Below the pieces are notes generated by a model. That model saw only the letters and a program-made list of their open reading frames with translations, was not told the origin of the DNA and ran no database searches. Below, in pieces: positions 1 to 10,597 of a stretch of DNA of 64,000 nt. How positions within the stretch are numbered: position 1 is the first letter of the stretch; each line of letters opens with the position of its first letter. The stretch spans positions 337,202-401,201 of the forward strand of contig NMRA01000301.1 in NCBI GenBank assembly GCA_002633005.1, given 5' to 3'. A program made the position numbers and the translations under genes. This DNA comes from Phoronis australis (lineage: Eukaryota > Phoronida > Phoronidae).

Positions 1-374
1 AAGTTAAGTCTTATGGTCCTGAGTATTATTTGAACATTTTAGGGCAACTACAGATTTACATCTAAAACCCAATTTCCTGGATGGTTGGGCACCAAGTCTC
101 CAATTTACTTGGCTTTGAAATTCATTGTTTCAAATTTCTATGTTTCGTAAACATAACATTGGCAAAAAGAACATTGTGTTGTTATCGTGTTGACTCGATC
201 AAGCATCCGAGAGCTTATTTTTCAATAAACTTAAGACCCCCTGTTAGCTATACAAAGAAGAATCTACAGCTGCATAAAGCGGGACATTTCGGTCCTAGCC
301 ATTGTCAAAAAACTTAAATTATCGAACTTAACATCTTCAAACAATGAGAAAGGTTGACAGTGGGATTTATTCCC
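1..374. other. Non-coding sequence, nothing recognised
   Basis: AT-rich sequence before the first nested repeat array. Short open frames are present on both strands but none has recognisable protein similarity or splice context. Confidence 0.5.
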
Positions 375-1440
375 TTGTTATACACTCGCATATAAAATAT
401 GTGGGTGCATATTGCCGTCATTTCTGTCTCGGCATCCAGCGTCTGCACTGTATCTCCTAAACCCCCCGTAGGATTTTGATGAGGTTTGGCAGATGTGTTC
501 ATATAAAGCTTACTACAGATGACGACGAATTCTGGTCCCATTTGACTACTGGTGTGCCCCCTAGTGGCAATTTTAGTTGTTTACGTTTACCTCTATCTTC
601 CGCGGGTTTTCATAAAATTGGGTCGATAGGCATGTATTAGTGAGATGACACTATCGTCCCGTTTTCAGATGATTTGAGTTATTTTGTGCCACCTAGTGGC
701 CATTTTTACTGTTTTTTAGTCTGTTTGTTGGTGTCCGCCCTTCTGTCAGCCAAACCACTCGAAGGCTGATTGTGAAAATTAGCAAATATGTCCCTATTGT
801 AAAGAGGACAACTGAGGATGATTTTCTAACGGCTTTGACTAGTGTGGCGCTTCCTAGTGGTAGTTTTGTTTTTTCACGTCCTTGTCTGTATCGCCTAAAC
901 TCTCTTCAGGATCTTTGCTAAAGTTAACGTGTATTTATATGAAGTTGACAACGGAAGATGACGACTTTCAGACTCATCCAATGAATGCTGTGTGCCCTAG
1001 TGGCAATTTCCTTTGTTTTCGTTTTCTTTTGTTTCTTCGAAGTTCCTTGACAGATTTCATGACATTTGGTAAATAGTTTTTTATAAAGAAAGAATTACAT
1101 GTTCCTGTTTTCGAATGGATTCGACATATGTTGCACCATCTAGTGTTCATTTTTTTACTGTTTTCTAGTCTGTTTTTGGCATCTGTCTCTCAAACAACCA
1201 AATGCTGAGAATGATTTTGAAAATTGGCGTTTATGTTTCTACTGTAAAGAGGCCGGCTGATGTGGATTCTCGGACAACTTGGGTTACTGTGGCGCCTCCT
1301 AGTGGAATTTTTTCTGTGTGTATGGCTGTATCTCCCACAGCCTTTGCAGGATATTTATTGAATTTATGATGCCAATAGACACCCCTAAACGTACAGCAGT
1401 CATGGGGGAATTTCAGCACTCCAGTTGCTCTTATTTTTAA
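375..1440 (+). repeat. Nested tandem repeat array A (145-bp monomers in 440-bp trimers)
   Basis: The motif CCTAGTGG or a close variant recurs at 560, 692, 853, 996, 1139 and 1298, so the spacing is about 132-161 bp. Three monomer types alternate: one reading GTGCCCCCTAGTGGCAATTTT, one TGCCACCTAGTGGCCATTTT, and one GGCGCCTCCTAGTGGCAG. Like types recur every 436-447 bp. The head near 385 carries a diverged form of the GTGGACGCRTTATG-type start seen at 3263 and 28577, and the tail near 1405-1435 resembles the tail of array B (GCATTTCA...CTCCGCGTTGCTCTT). Open frames on the minus strand with repeated LPLGGATV-like peptides arise from the repeat itself and are not counted as genes. Confidence 0.85.
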
Positions 1441-3237
1441 ATTAATGTAGTTGTGAATTGCTGTCCACCAAATCTGAGCGCGTATTAAGCAGAAGCAGAA
1501 GTTGCTTTTTTGCTCTCATTACTCTTGACGTGTAATAGGAAAAAACTTGGCTTTTTGCGTGAAGGCTTTTTTCCCCGAAAATGTGCTTTGTTGTTCCTTG
1601 AATCCCACCTAGATGATGATCAGCTACACTCTGCTGGGTCCCTGAGCTTTTCCACAAACAAAATATTGTCAGATTTCTTTGATTAGTACTAGACAATCTA
1701 AGCCAAGCTGTCCAGTCATTCCAATGATCAGCTCACCTGTATTCTCAGTGGTAGCGCTTCGTGAGAAAAATGTGTTCCATCGAAAAGAACACTGCAGTGT
1801 GTGAGGAAGGAAGATGGGGTTGATCAGTGTATGCTGTGGTGTGTAATGAGACTGATTCCCCATTCTGCAGACAGGTTCATTGGTACTTCCTTGCTCTTGA
1901 ACTAGTTATGTAAGCTTGTGACTAGTCTAGTATGCCTGTGATAACATGTTGGCTGTCCACAGATTACAACACTATTGTGGTGATGCTGTAAAGGTCACAG
2001 CTGTAGGGTGTGAGTGGGCACTGGTGGTGTGTTGTAACATGTAAGGTGAAAGGTTGTCTGTTGCATTGTGGGTGTGGAGGATCAGGACATTTGCTGGGAT
2101 GGCTGTGTCTGAAAGGTTCAGCCTTTACTAAATGCAGGACTTTGGCAATGATCAGAAAAATGCTGTGTTCAAATTTGTTGGTGATTGTCATGCCCTCAAA
2201 GGCTGCAGAGAAATAACCAACTTTCAAGAAAAGTGTGTGAACTGGCTTCAACACAAACTGATTTTATGATGTCTTCAAAAACAGTACCAATGTAAGACAA
2301 TTAAAAAATAACTACTCCATGTGTCCATGTTAGCTTGAGTTTATAATTTGGAGTTTAGATCATAACACTTGGGTAACATGGCTAGGTGTGTTTTATATCC
2401 AGGGAGTGCACGTTGTTTAGGCCTGTTACAATGTAACCCCCAGTGTAAAACACATTCAAAGCTCTCAAATTTGGAGAAGAGTGTGGGGGATTTATTCTGT
2501 TTCATAAAGACAAGTGAAGTGATCACTTGGTGTGAAAGAGAGTTACTTTGCTCTTGACACTCGGTTACACTTGAAAGACTAGTGAAGTTGTGGTGCTGTC
2601 ATAGTGTGTCCACCAGTAAATTGTTCCCTAAGGCTCTGCTTGTCTGTAAACACTATATGGTCATGTGGTTTGTGTCCAGTCTAGCCACTGTCGACTGATT
2701 GTATTCCAAGCAGGGACTCTATACTAGTTCATGGTGGCTCCCCGAAGTTCATGCAGTGTTCTATAATAATTGATTTTTAAGGTACTCCTGTCTACCATTA
2801 TGAGCCTGCCCTAGAAATGTAGGAACAGAGAACATGAGATTGAAAAATATATGTATAAACTCTGAATTTGTTTTTCTCTGCCCGATTGAAAAGTGAAAGT
2901 CTCCGAAGTTGTTAGAATCAGATTCTCTGTCAACAACTTCTTCCTGGAAAGTGTGTCACTTCCTTTAAGCTAAAATCTACTTTTCAGTGTTTTTGGTAGT
3001 GACGTAGGAAGTCGTCTTTTGAAATGACACTGTTGAGAAGACCGTTATTGCTTTGTCATTTCCGCCTGAAAGCTTTCTAAGAATTTTGTAGTATTGACAA
3101 ACTGTGTCAAGTGGACTTGTTGTGGTGCATACTAGAGCATCTGTTAACTTGGCAGTGATGTGCCAGAAAAAAAAGATTTGTAAAATATCACTTAAGGCCC
3201 TTCTTCACCAAACTTCAGCTCAGGCTGTCGGGGAATC
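1441..3237. other. Non-coding sequence between repeat arrays
   Basis: No gene, RNA or element recognised. The open frames here are short, overlap on both strands and have no domain signature. Confidence 0.5.
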
Positions 3238-5060
3238 ATTAGTATGCGCCTACATTTTTATATGTGGACGCGTTATGCCGTCATCTGCGTCCGTCCGGCG
3301 TCCGCTGCTCTATCTCCAAAACTGATTGACGTATGTTAATGAAACTTTGCACATGTGTTCCTTTCATGGATGGGACAGCATGAGCAAACTTTCGGACGGA
3401 TCCGACTACCGGTGTGCCCCCTAGTGGCAATTTTAGTTTGTTACGCTTACCTATGTATCTTCAAAGGTCCTCAACGTATTTTCATAAAATTTGGTATATA
3501 GGCATCTATTAATGAGACGACAATATCCTCCCGATTTCGGATGGATTCGGCGTAGTTTGCACCACCTAGTGTCCATTTTTACTGTTTTCGAGTCTGTTTT
3601 TTGACGTCCACCCCTCTATCAACCAAACCACTTTAAGTATGATTGTGAAAATGCATGTGTGTTCTTACTATGAAGAGAATGGTTGATGATGATTTTCCGA
3701 TGACTTTGACTACTGTGGCGCCTCCTAGTGGCAGTTTTGTTTTTTTGCGCCTATGACTATTTCTCCTAAACATCTTTACTAAATTTAGTAAGTGCATTTT
3801 TATGATGTTGACAATGGACGACGACGACTTTCGGACAGATCCGATAACTGGTATGCCACTTAGTGGCAATTTTTTTACGTTTACCTCTGTATCTTCAACA
3901 ATCCTCAATGTAATTTCATAAAATTTGGCATACAGGCTTCTGTTAGTAAGGTGACGCTATCTTTCTGTTTTTAGATGGATTCGACATAGTTTGCGCCACC
4001 TAGTGGCCATTCTTAATGTTTTCCAGTCTGTTTTTTGGCCTCCACCTCTCTATCAACCAAACCGCTTTCAAGATAAATGTGAAAATCGGCATGTATGTTT
4101 TTACTTTGAAGTAGACGGCTGAGGATGATTTTCCAATGACTTTGACTACTGTGGCGCCTCCTAGTAGCAGTTTCTTTTTTGCGCCCATGGCTATATCTCC
4201 TATACCGTTTGCAGGATCTTTACTAAATTTAAGAAGTGCGTTTATATGATGTTGACAACGAACGGCGATGATTTTGGGATGGATCTGACTAATGGTACGC
4301 CCCCTGGTGGCAATTTTAGTTTTTTACTTCTGTATCTTCAAAGGCCCTCAACAGATTTTCATAAAATTTTAAATACGGGCATCTATTGGTGAGATGGTGC
4401 TATCCTCTCGTTTTCAGATAGAATCAAGGTACTTTGCGCCAGCTAGTGGCCATTTTTGCTGTTTTCGTGTCTGTTTTTTGGCATCTACCTCTCTATCAGC
4501 TAAATTATTTTAAGGATGGTTTTGAAAATTGGAGTATATGTGCTTGAGTGTGAAGAGAAGAATTGATGATGACGACTTTGACTACTCTGGCGCCACCTTG
4601 TGGTAGTTTTGTTTTGTTTTGTTTTGTTTTGCGCCCATAGCTGTATCTCCTATTAAATTTTGTAAGTGTATTTATATGAAGCTAACAACAAACAGTGACG
4701 ACTTTCAGGCGGATCCAATGAACACTGTACCCCCTAGTGGCAATTTCATTTTATTCTGTTTTCCTTTGTTTCTCTGAAGTTCCGTGACGGATTTCTATGA
4801 AATTTGGTGTATCGCTTTCTATTAAAAAAACAATGATATGTTCTTGTTTTCGGATGGATTGTATGTTTTTGCGCCATCTAGTGGCCATTTTTATGTCACA
4901 AATAAGCAACCCTGAAAGCATATCATTTGCGATCCATCCGTGGGCGCATTTCAACGCTCCGCGTTGCTCTTGTTGTTATTGTCGGAGGACAGGTGGAAAT
5001 ACACCCAAAATGTGTTTCCAATATGAAGCCAGCCCTGATGTTCTGAGGAGACTCTTTTTT
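3238..5060 (+). repeat. Nested tandem repeat array B (145-bp monomers in 440-bp trimers)
   Basis: This is the longest copy of the nested repeat. CCTAGTGG-type motifs start at 3420, 3565, 3724, 3859, 3999, 4159, 4303, 4442, 4597, 4733 and 4877. Monomer spacing is 135-160 bp. Monomers of the same type recur at 3420, 3859, 4303 and 4733, giving a higher-order period of about 430-444 bp. Each trimer carries the same three flavours in the same order. The array starts with a short inverted motif (about 3245-3276, ending TATGTGGACGCGTTATGCC) and ends with a distinct tail (about 4935-4980). Defined ends suggest a mobile repeat with an internal tandem structure rather than a simple centromeric satellite. 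Confidence 0.9.
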
Positions 5061-5965
5061 AGCCATTAAGTAAAGATCCTTGAGAATTATGTAACATACC
5101 CTTCATTCATGTAACACATCATTTTACAGGTATACTAGTTACTTGATCAATCTTGTCAGGATACAAGTGAATGTTTGTTAATCAATCATTGTCGAGTTTG
5201 ACCAACTTGAGGGTTTTTTCTCTTAACTGTAGTTCATTATATTTATTTTGATACAGCATAGAATTCTTCATTTCTTTTGCTTTATGGGTAAAGGTTGCGG
5301 TAAATAGTATTTGTAACAGTTCAAACAGTTCATTCTGTGGGTCTTGAGTTGTCCTTGATTTTTATTCATTGTGAAGTCTGAGTGCAAATAACTTCATCTT
5401 CCTTGTCGTTCTCAATGTTCAAGGCCTTTGTCTTTAACATCCTATTTTCTACTCATGGCAAATAGTAGGTCAATTGTTGTGACCCAGAATATGCTGGAAT
5501 CACTGCCAGACAAGTGCGTTGGTTTACTGGATATACAGTCTGTCACTTCATGAGACTCACATGTTAGAGATGTGTCACTCACTTGCATCACTAGCCCACA
5601 TGTTGGTGTATGACTTGTTTCTTTCCTGTTCTGCTATTTTTGGAAATCCTTGGAGTCAGTGACCCTGTTTTTGTTGTAGAAGTGTAATTTCAAAAATGGT
5701 TTCATTGAGCTGATATAGAGATAAAATTTCATTTAAAATTAGTTTTTTAGTGAACAGTCCTTTTTGCTTCTCACCATAACAACTACAGCTGTTTTCTTCA
5801 TTGTTTCAACCTACCACTTTTTCTATTTCTTGTACTTCTAAACTTCTGTGTTTCATCTTTTTTTCCTTTGCTTTCCAAGTTGAAGGACCTATTCAGTGAC
5901 ATATCTGAAACCAGTGACCTGGTCCAGTAGACGGACCCAGTAGAATTCACTCAGTGATCACTAGT
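5061..5965. other. Non-coding sequence, nothing recognised
   Basis: AT-rich sequence without exon-like open frames or clear repeats. Confidence 0.5.
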
Positions 5966-6226
5966 GTTAAAGAGTGCCCCCAGTGTTGAAGAGTGCCTCC
6001 AGTGTTCAATAGTGCCCCCAGTGTTCAGCAGTGTCCCCAGTGTTGAAGAGTGCCTCCAATATTCAGCAGTGTCCCCAGTGTTCAACTGTGGCCCAAGNTG
6101 CCCCAGTGTTCAACAGTGCCCCCAGTGTTCAACTGTGCCCCAAGTGTTCTACAGTGCCCCAGTGTTCAACTGTGCCCCAAGCGTTCTACAGTGCCCCAGT
6201 GTTCAACAGTGCCCCCAGTGGCCATT
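5966..6226. repeat. Degenerate minisatellite, roughly 21-bp units
   Basis: Tandem units built on AGTGCCCCCAGTGTTCAAC and close variants, about a dozen copies. A single N at 6098 interrupts the array and probably marks an assembly join. All three forward frames stay open through the array because the unit lacks stops; the resulting Cys/Pro/Ser/Val-rich peptides are by-products. The next 130 bp is low-complexity C/T-rich sequence. Confidence 0.85.
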
Positions 6227-6360
6227 TCATTTTTCTTCACATTGTTCCTTTCCCTTTCTTCGTTTCGTTTCGATGTGTTTCTTTTTCTTCCTTCTCTTGT
6301 TCAATTAAGAAATACACAAAACATACCAAGCATGGCGTTCATAAAATAATATCCCACAAG

Positions 6361-6411
6361 ACATTATTCCAGGTATCGACCGAGACCGACGGTCGATACG
6401 CGGAATAATGT
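6361..6411. repeat. Near-perfect 51-bp hairpin
   Basis: Arms of 22 nt: ACATTATTCC plus GTATCGACCG on the left pair with CGGTCGATAC plus GGAATAATGT on the right, with one 2-nt mismatch and a 7-nt loop (AGACCGA). It directly abuts the left end of the TIR element that starts at 6411. Confidence 0.85.
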
Positions 6412-7339
6412 ATTTATCCCATACGCATCGAATTCGTGAGCTTCTTTTTTGTTTTCGTTCGGCATTTTATAAATACTTCACCCTGACTGTTTACGCGGCT
6501 AATCACAACCTGTGCGCGTTATGTTGCTAACTAACTATAGAACTAGAAAACAGTTTTAAATGTAATGGTTTATTACTTGAAATTGATAGAAAGTGTGAAA
6601 ATGACAGTTATTTTGCATTGAACTTGTATCATATTTCGGAAATAAATAAATAAGAATATTTATAACATAGTAAAATCCTCATCGGGTAGTTGCACTCATT
6701 CATGAAACTAGGTCATTGATCGGAGCGTGTAGCCTGTTTTCACGAAGATTTGCCAGCGTTGATGACAGCTCCAGCAAATATGCCTGTTGTAGCATTGTTG
6801 CAGGTACGTTGTCGCATTTCTACGGATTCTGTGGCCTTGGTACAAAGTTGTATACTAAATATACGACAGTCTGTTGATACAGCTAGCTGGCTGGCTACGG
6901 ACTCTGTAGCATGGATAGGCTTACGTGTTGCTGGGATGGTCGTCGTTGCTGCTCGAGTAATACTGTCGCCGATAGCATCGGGTGCTGTTGTGGCCAGTGA
7001 CAACAATGTTTGATATTGGCAAGGAATTGGTGCCTGAGTTACAGACAATATAATATATAGAAATGGAAAACTGAGACAGAACTGTCATATAATTAACAGT
7101 CCTGTTCCAGAAGTTAGGATTGAGGCCTGGTTGCATGTTGAGTGGTATTTACACTGCTACAATTGTATTACTTTAAGCTATTTTCGGAAAGTTTGATGAT
7201 CTAACTGGCTAACAACATTGAGTCGAAATTGACCTACCTTTTGAACCTTCACTGTCGAAGTAGTGCGGGAGGTGAATACGGAAAACATTATTACATGGCC
7301 GTATTTCCCTCAACAGATTCAACGCGTATGGGATAAATA
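6411..7339. mobile_element. About 930-bp non-autonomous TIR element
   Basis: The left end TATTTATCCCATACGC (6411-6426) is a perfect 16-bp inverted match to the right end (7324-7339), and similarity weakens further in (left continues ATCGAATTCG, right complement GTTGAATCTG). The outermost TA on both sides would fit a TA target duplication of the Tc1/mariner type; that class assignment is inference. Overlapping open frames on both strands (6740-7048) are low-complexity (Ala/Val/Thr-rich) and show no transposase motif. Near the right end, inverted AATACGG / CCGTATT arms (about 7274-7308) could form a second hairpin. Confidence 0.75.
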
Positions 7340-7599
7340 TCTGTAATCATTTCTTGCTGTTAATAACTAATATTTAGATAATTGATTGCTGTTGTCTGGC
7401 AGTCCATCATCACTGGCCTGTGATAATGTATGGAGCTGTGTTGGTCTATTGATTAACCGTTCACACTCAGTTGTTGGTTTGGTTGTACAGTGTCATCAAA
7501 ACAGGCCATGTTTACTAATGACATTGTGCTCTATCATTCTCTTCATCTGTTCAGCTTTTTGTAACATTTGCCTGTTCTTGTTGATTGAATATTGTTCGG

Positions 7600-7733
7600 G
7601 TAGAGTTCGGTAATGCTAGGACCTTGCTAAAAAGCAAGACTGCGAAATTATGTGAGATATTGCTGTGTATTTTAGATGAGAACATGTGATTTTGGCTAGA
7701 TTTTAGCGAGGTCCTAGTGTTATTGAACTCTAT
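7600..7733. mobile_element. Small palindromic MITE-like element (134 bp)
   Basis: Inverted arms of about 34 bp: left GTAGAGTTCGGTAATGC then CTAGGACCTTGCTAAAA, right complement with CTAGGACCTCGCTAAAA. The core 17-bp stretch differs at one base. A diverged relative lies at about 51676-51780, which argues for a dispersed family. Confidence 0.75.
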
Positions 7734-8090
7734 CCAGTATGGTTCTTTGCCTTCACAGCATTCTCTCCCCTCTTGGTAAGTTCAAAGGCCAGAACTTTAA
7801 TTTCCCAATCATATTTTTATTTCTAGCTTTTGGAACCTGAAGCAAACGAATAAGTTAAAAAGTTTTTCACAGATTTGAACACTTTTATAACAAAATAGCG
7901 CCAAGCCTTTTGTGGTTCTAGATTCAAGGCCATATCTGAAACTAGCAAAATCAGTGACTTTTTGCTCCCTAGTTTGTTGAAATTTGAACCTTGATTTCCG
8001 TCCCACTGAGACAATACCTGAGAGGTCAAAGTCAAGCTATTAACAAAAATAAATGAGAGATATTATCATTCATCCAGGTGAATAAATAAA

Positions 8091-8265
8091 TGCAAAAAAT
8101 GACTACTGGATTACTATCAAACAAACTTTCTGACATTGCAGAGCTGCCTGGCTCCCTCTACTGGGAACCAGACAGCAATCCTCTATAGACGGAGCCAGGT
8201 AGCTCAGCAACTCCAGGAAGTTTGTTTTGTGGTAAGTCCAGTGGTCATGAGTAACATTTTTTGCA
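8091..8265. mobile_element. Fold-back element, 175 bp with long imperfect arms
   Basis: The left arm starts TGCAAAAAATG and runs through AACAAACTTTCTG and CTGCCTGGCTCC. The complement of the right arm reads TGCAAAAAATG, AACAAACTTCCTG, CTACCTGGCTCC in the same order. Arms are about 75 bp with mismatches and a short centre near 8165-8195. Confidence 0.75.
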
Positions 8266-8455
8266 TCTATTAACAAGAGTCTTAGCAACACTTCATGTTG
8301 GAGAAACCTTTGAGGCCATGTGTTGGTGGTCTTATCAGGTGTTGTGTGCATTTCCTATTGGTAAATCGTTTGGAATGATTTCATAAGTAAAAACCACTGT
8401 AGAGTGAGGTTTTCTTTTGCACTTAACCACTAACTATTTTCACACCTCCCCCACC

Positions 8456-10375
8456 CACCCCCAATAGATCCAAAATTGTTGGAAGGCTGGTCCACTCTAC
8501 CCCCAGTGCTTAGAAATGTATGGTGAACATTGGTATTGTGACCTCAAACTGCACCCAAAGTGTGTCAGATGTTTTTAGTTGTGACCAGCCTTGTGTTAGG
8601 CAAGCTGATGAGTGGCACATGTCTTTGTTTACATCAGACCTTTATGTCATGTGGCTTAGCTCACTTCCCTATCTATGAACTTCCAACCAAGACTATCCCA
8701 TTGTTTGCTCCTTGTTACTGCCTTGTGGAGATTTGAAGGTCAGACCCATGTTCTGAACTTTCCTGTAGCAGAGAATGGTCATGGTAAAAAATCTCTAATT
8801 TGGGACATTTTCTAGAATTTGGGACTTGGAAACTTACGTAAACTTTGAATTTTCTTTTTTCTGGAATTGGGTGACGAGGGCGATTTTAGCATTCGTTATA
8901 TTTCTCAAGTTTTGGATTGTGTATTTCAATCTGCAGAGTGAGTAATTTTGCTGTCTTTCCGATGATTCTTGAATTTAGGATGGCCAATAATGTCTATTTC
9001 TAGAATTTTAGACAAGGTCCTACCTTAGGCAAAATATTAATTTATTTTTCACTGTACCAAATTGAAGAATGTTATAACAGTAAAAATTCTCCATTTTGTG
9101 GACAGCCAAGTCTATTTACAGTCTGATTATCTGTGCAAAACTCGCACCCATATTTGAAAAGTACATTGAACATCAAAATCGCTGATGTCCCAAAGTTCAA
9201 ATCAAGAAAATTGAATTTATCTGAAATTTCAGTGTCCCAAACTTCAAAGAGACTTTCCCAAACAGGAGATTTTTACCATAGTCAAACATCTCAAGTAAAT
9301 GATCAAAAAATAGCACTGTTGATTTGACCCAGATGATATTCAGAATCGGTAAGCATTTTTTCTATCTGAAAGTTTGGCCATCCTATGGTAAAATACTTCG
9401 GTCTTTTAATTTCGGAATTTTGCGACAAGTCTCCCTGATATAGTAGCGGGCATCATGTTATTCGTTGTGTTATTTTGGTTTGAATTCCTGAAGTTGTATG
9501 TTTTATTTCTTTTTTGCTGGTCAATTTCTGCCACTGCCACATTTCCACTGGAAAATGTAGCCACTTCATGCATTTCAGTGACAGGACACAATCCCCAGTG
9601 ATAATGGCAAAAGTTTCATTTCAGAAGGAAGCATGAGAGTGTCAGTCCATTTCCTTTTTATGATTATGTTGAGGCAGATGACTCTTCCAGTCTTGGTTTC
9701 AATTATTTTTTCCTGAAAATAAAGATTTCGCTGTGAAACCATTTGATTATGCCTGTATGCTTTGCAAAATAACATGCTGAGTGAAACGCTGACTGTTGTC
9801 ATTGGATCCTTTATAATATTTGCATTTGGACGTGTAATAAGGTTTTTGACTTTTTATGCTAGGAAGTTTGCTAAATTCTATGAGTTGTCTGTATTTTTTA
9901 CCTTGGGCAATTAAAAAAAATCTTGTTTCTCTTGTATGACAAGTCCCGGTAGTCCCATTGTCTTGGCTAACTTTTCTAGAGTGTCTTGGGCGATGTGTAC
10001 ACTGGAGTGTAGGGACGCGACTGAAATTATGATGTCCCAGTTTAGGGCACCGTGCCCTGTTCAACATTTGGATGTACAAATAAAGTAAGCGAGTGAGCAT
10101 GGTTGTCTCTTTAACTTGCTATCAGTAACTGTGGGGGAGCTGGTTGACCTGTCCAGAATAAAAAAGTTGGGTTAGAAATGACGTAAGATCCGGAAAATCA
10201 GTACAAAACTTTACTGTCTCCTCTGTAATATACCACACTGTAACAGTAATTTGATGTGGGGATTATAAAAAAACTGTCACACATGGATGCCCTGAAAAAT
10301 CATGAAACTTATTTTGGACACTCTTTTGTTGAAATCTTGGATAAACCCCTGACATACATGTACAGCTGGATACTA
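8456..10375. repeat. Copy 1 of an about 2-kb tandem duplication
   Basis: The segment from CCAATAGATCCAAAATTGTT (8461) onward is repeated almost base for base starting at 10601 (offset 2140 near the start). Differences are scattered substitutions, small indels, and one stretch of about 170 bp near 11235-11402 that only copy 2 has. Copy 1 runs to the 17-bp repeat and N gap at 10381-10597. Open frames occur in both copies without recognisable products. The strings of diverged 'GGGACATTTTCTAGAATT'-like sequence (8800-9080) also occur inverted in an Abl intron near 33180-33450, so the unit includes a dispersed repeat. Confidence 0.85.
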
Positions 10376-10597
10376 TTGGGCTATGTATATTATCAGGCTA
10401 TGTATATTATCAGGCTATGNNNNNNNNNNNNNNNNNNNNNNNNNNNNNNNNNNNNNNNNNNNNNNNNNNNNNNNNNNNNNNNNNNNNNNNNNNNNNNNNN
10501 NNNNNNNNNNNNNNNNNNNNNNNNNNNNNNNNNNNNNNNNNNNNNNNNNNNNNNNNNNNNNNNNNNNNNNNNNNNNNNNNNNNNNNNNNNNNNNNNN
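10376..10597. repeat. 17-bp tandem repeat running into an assembly gap
   Basis: Units of GGCTATGTATATTATCA (2-3 copies, 10379-10419) are cut by 178 Ns at 10420-10597. The same 17-bp repeat occurs at 14036-14095 after copy 2, so the gap probably hides more of it. Confidence 0.85.

Noticed and set aside
5964-6408. Cys/Pro-rich repetitive protein in three overlapping frames
   Set aside because: All three frames are open only because the minisatellite unit lacks stop codons.
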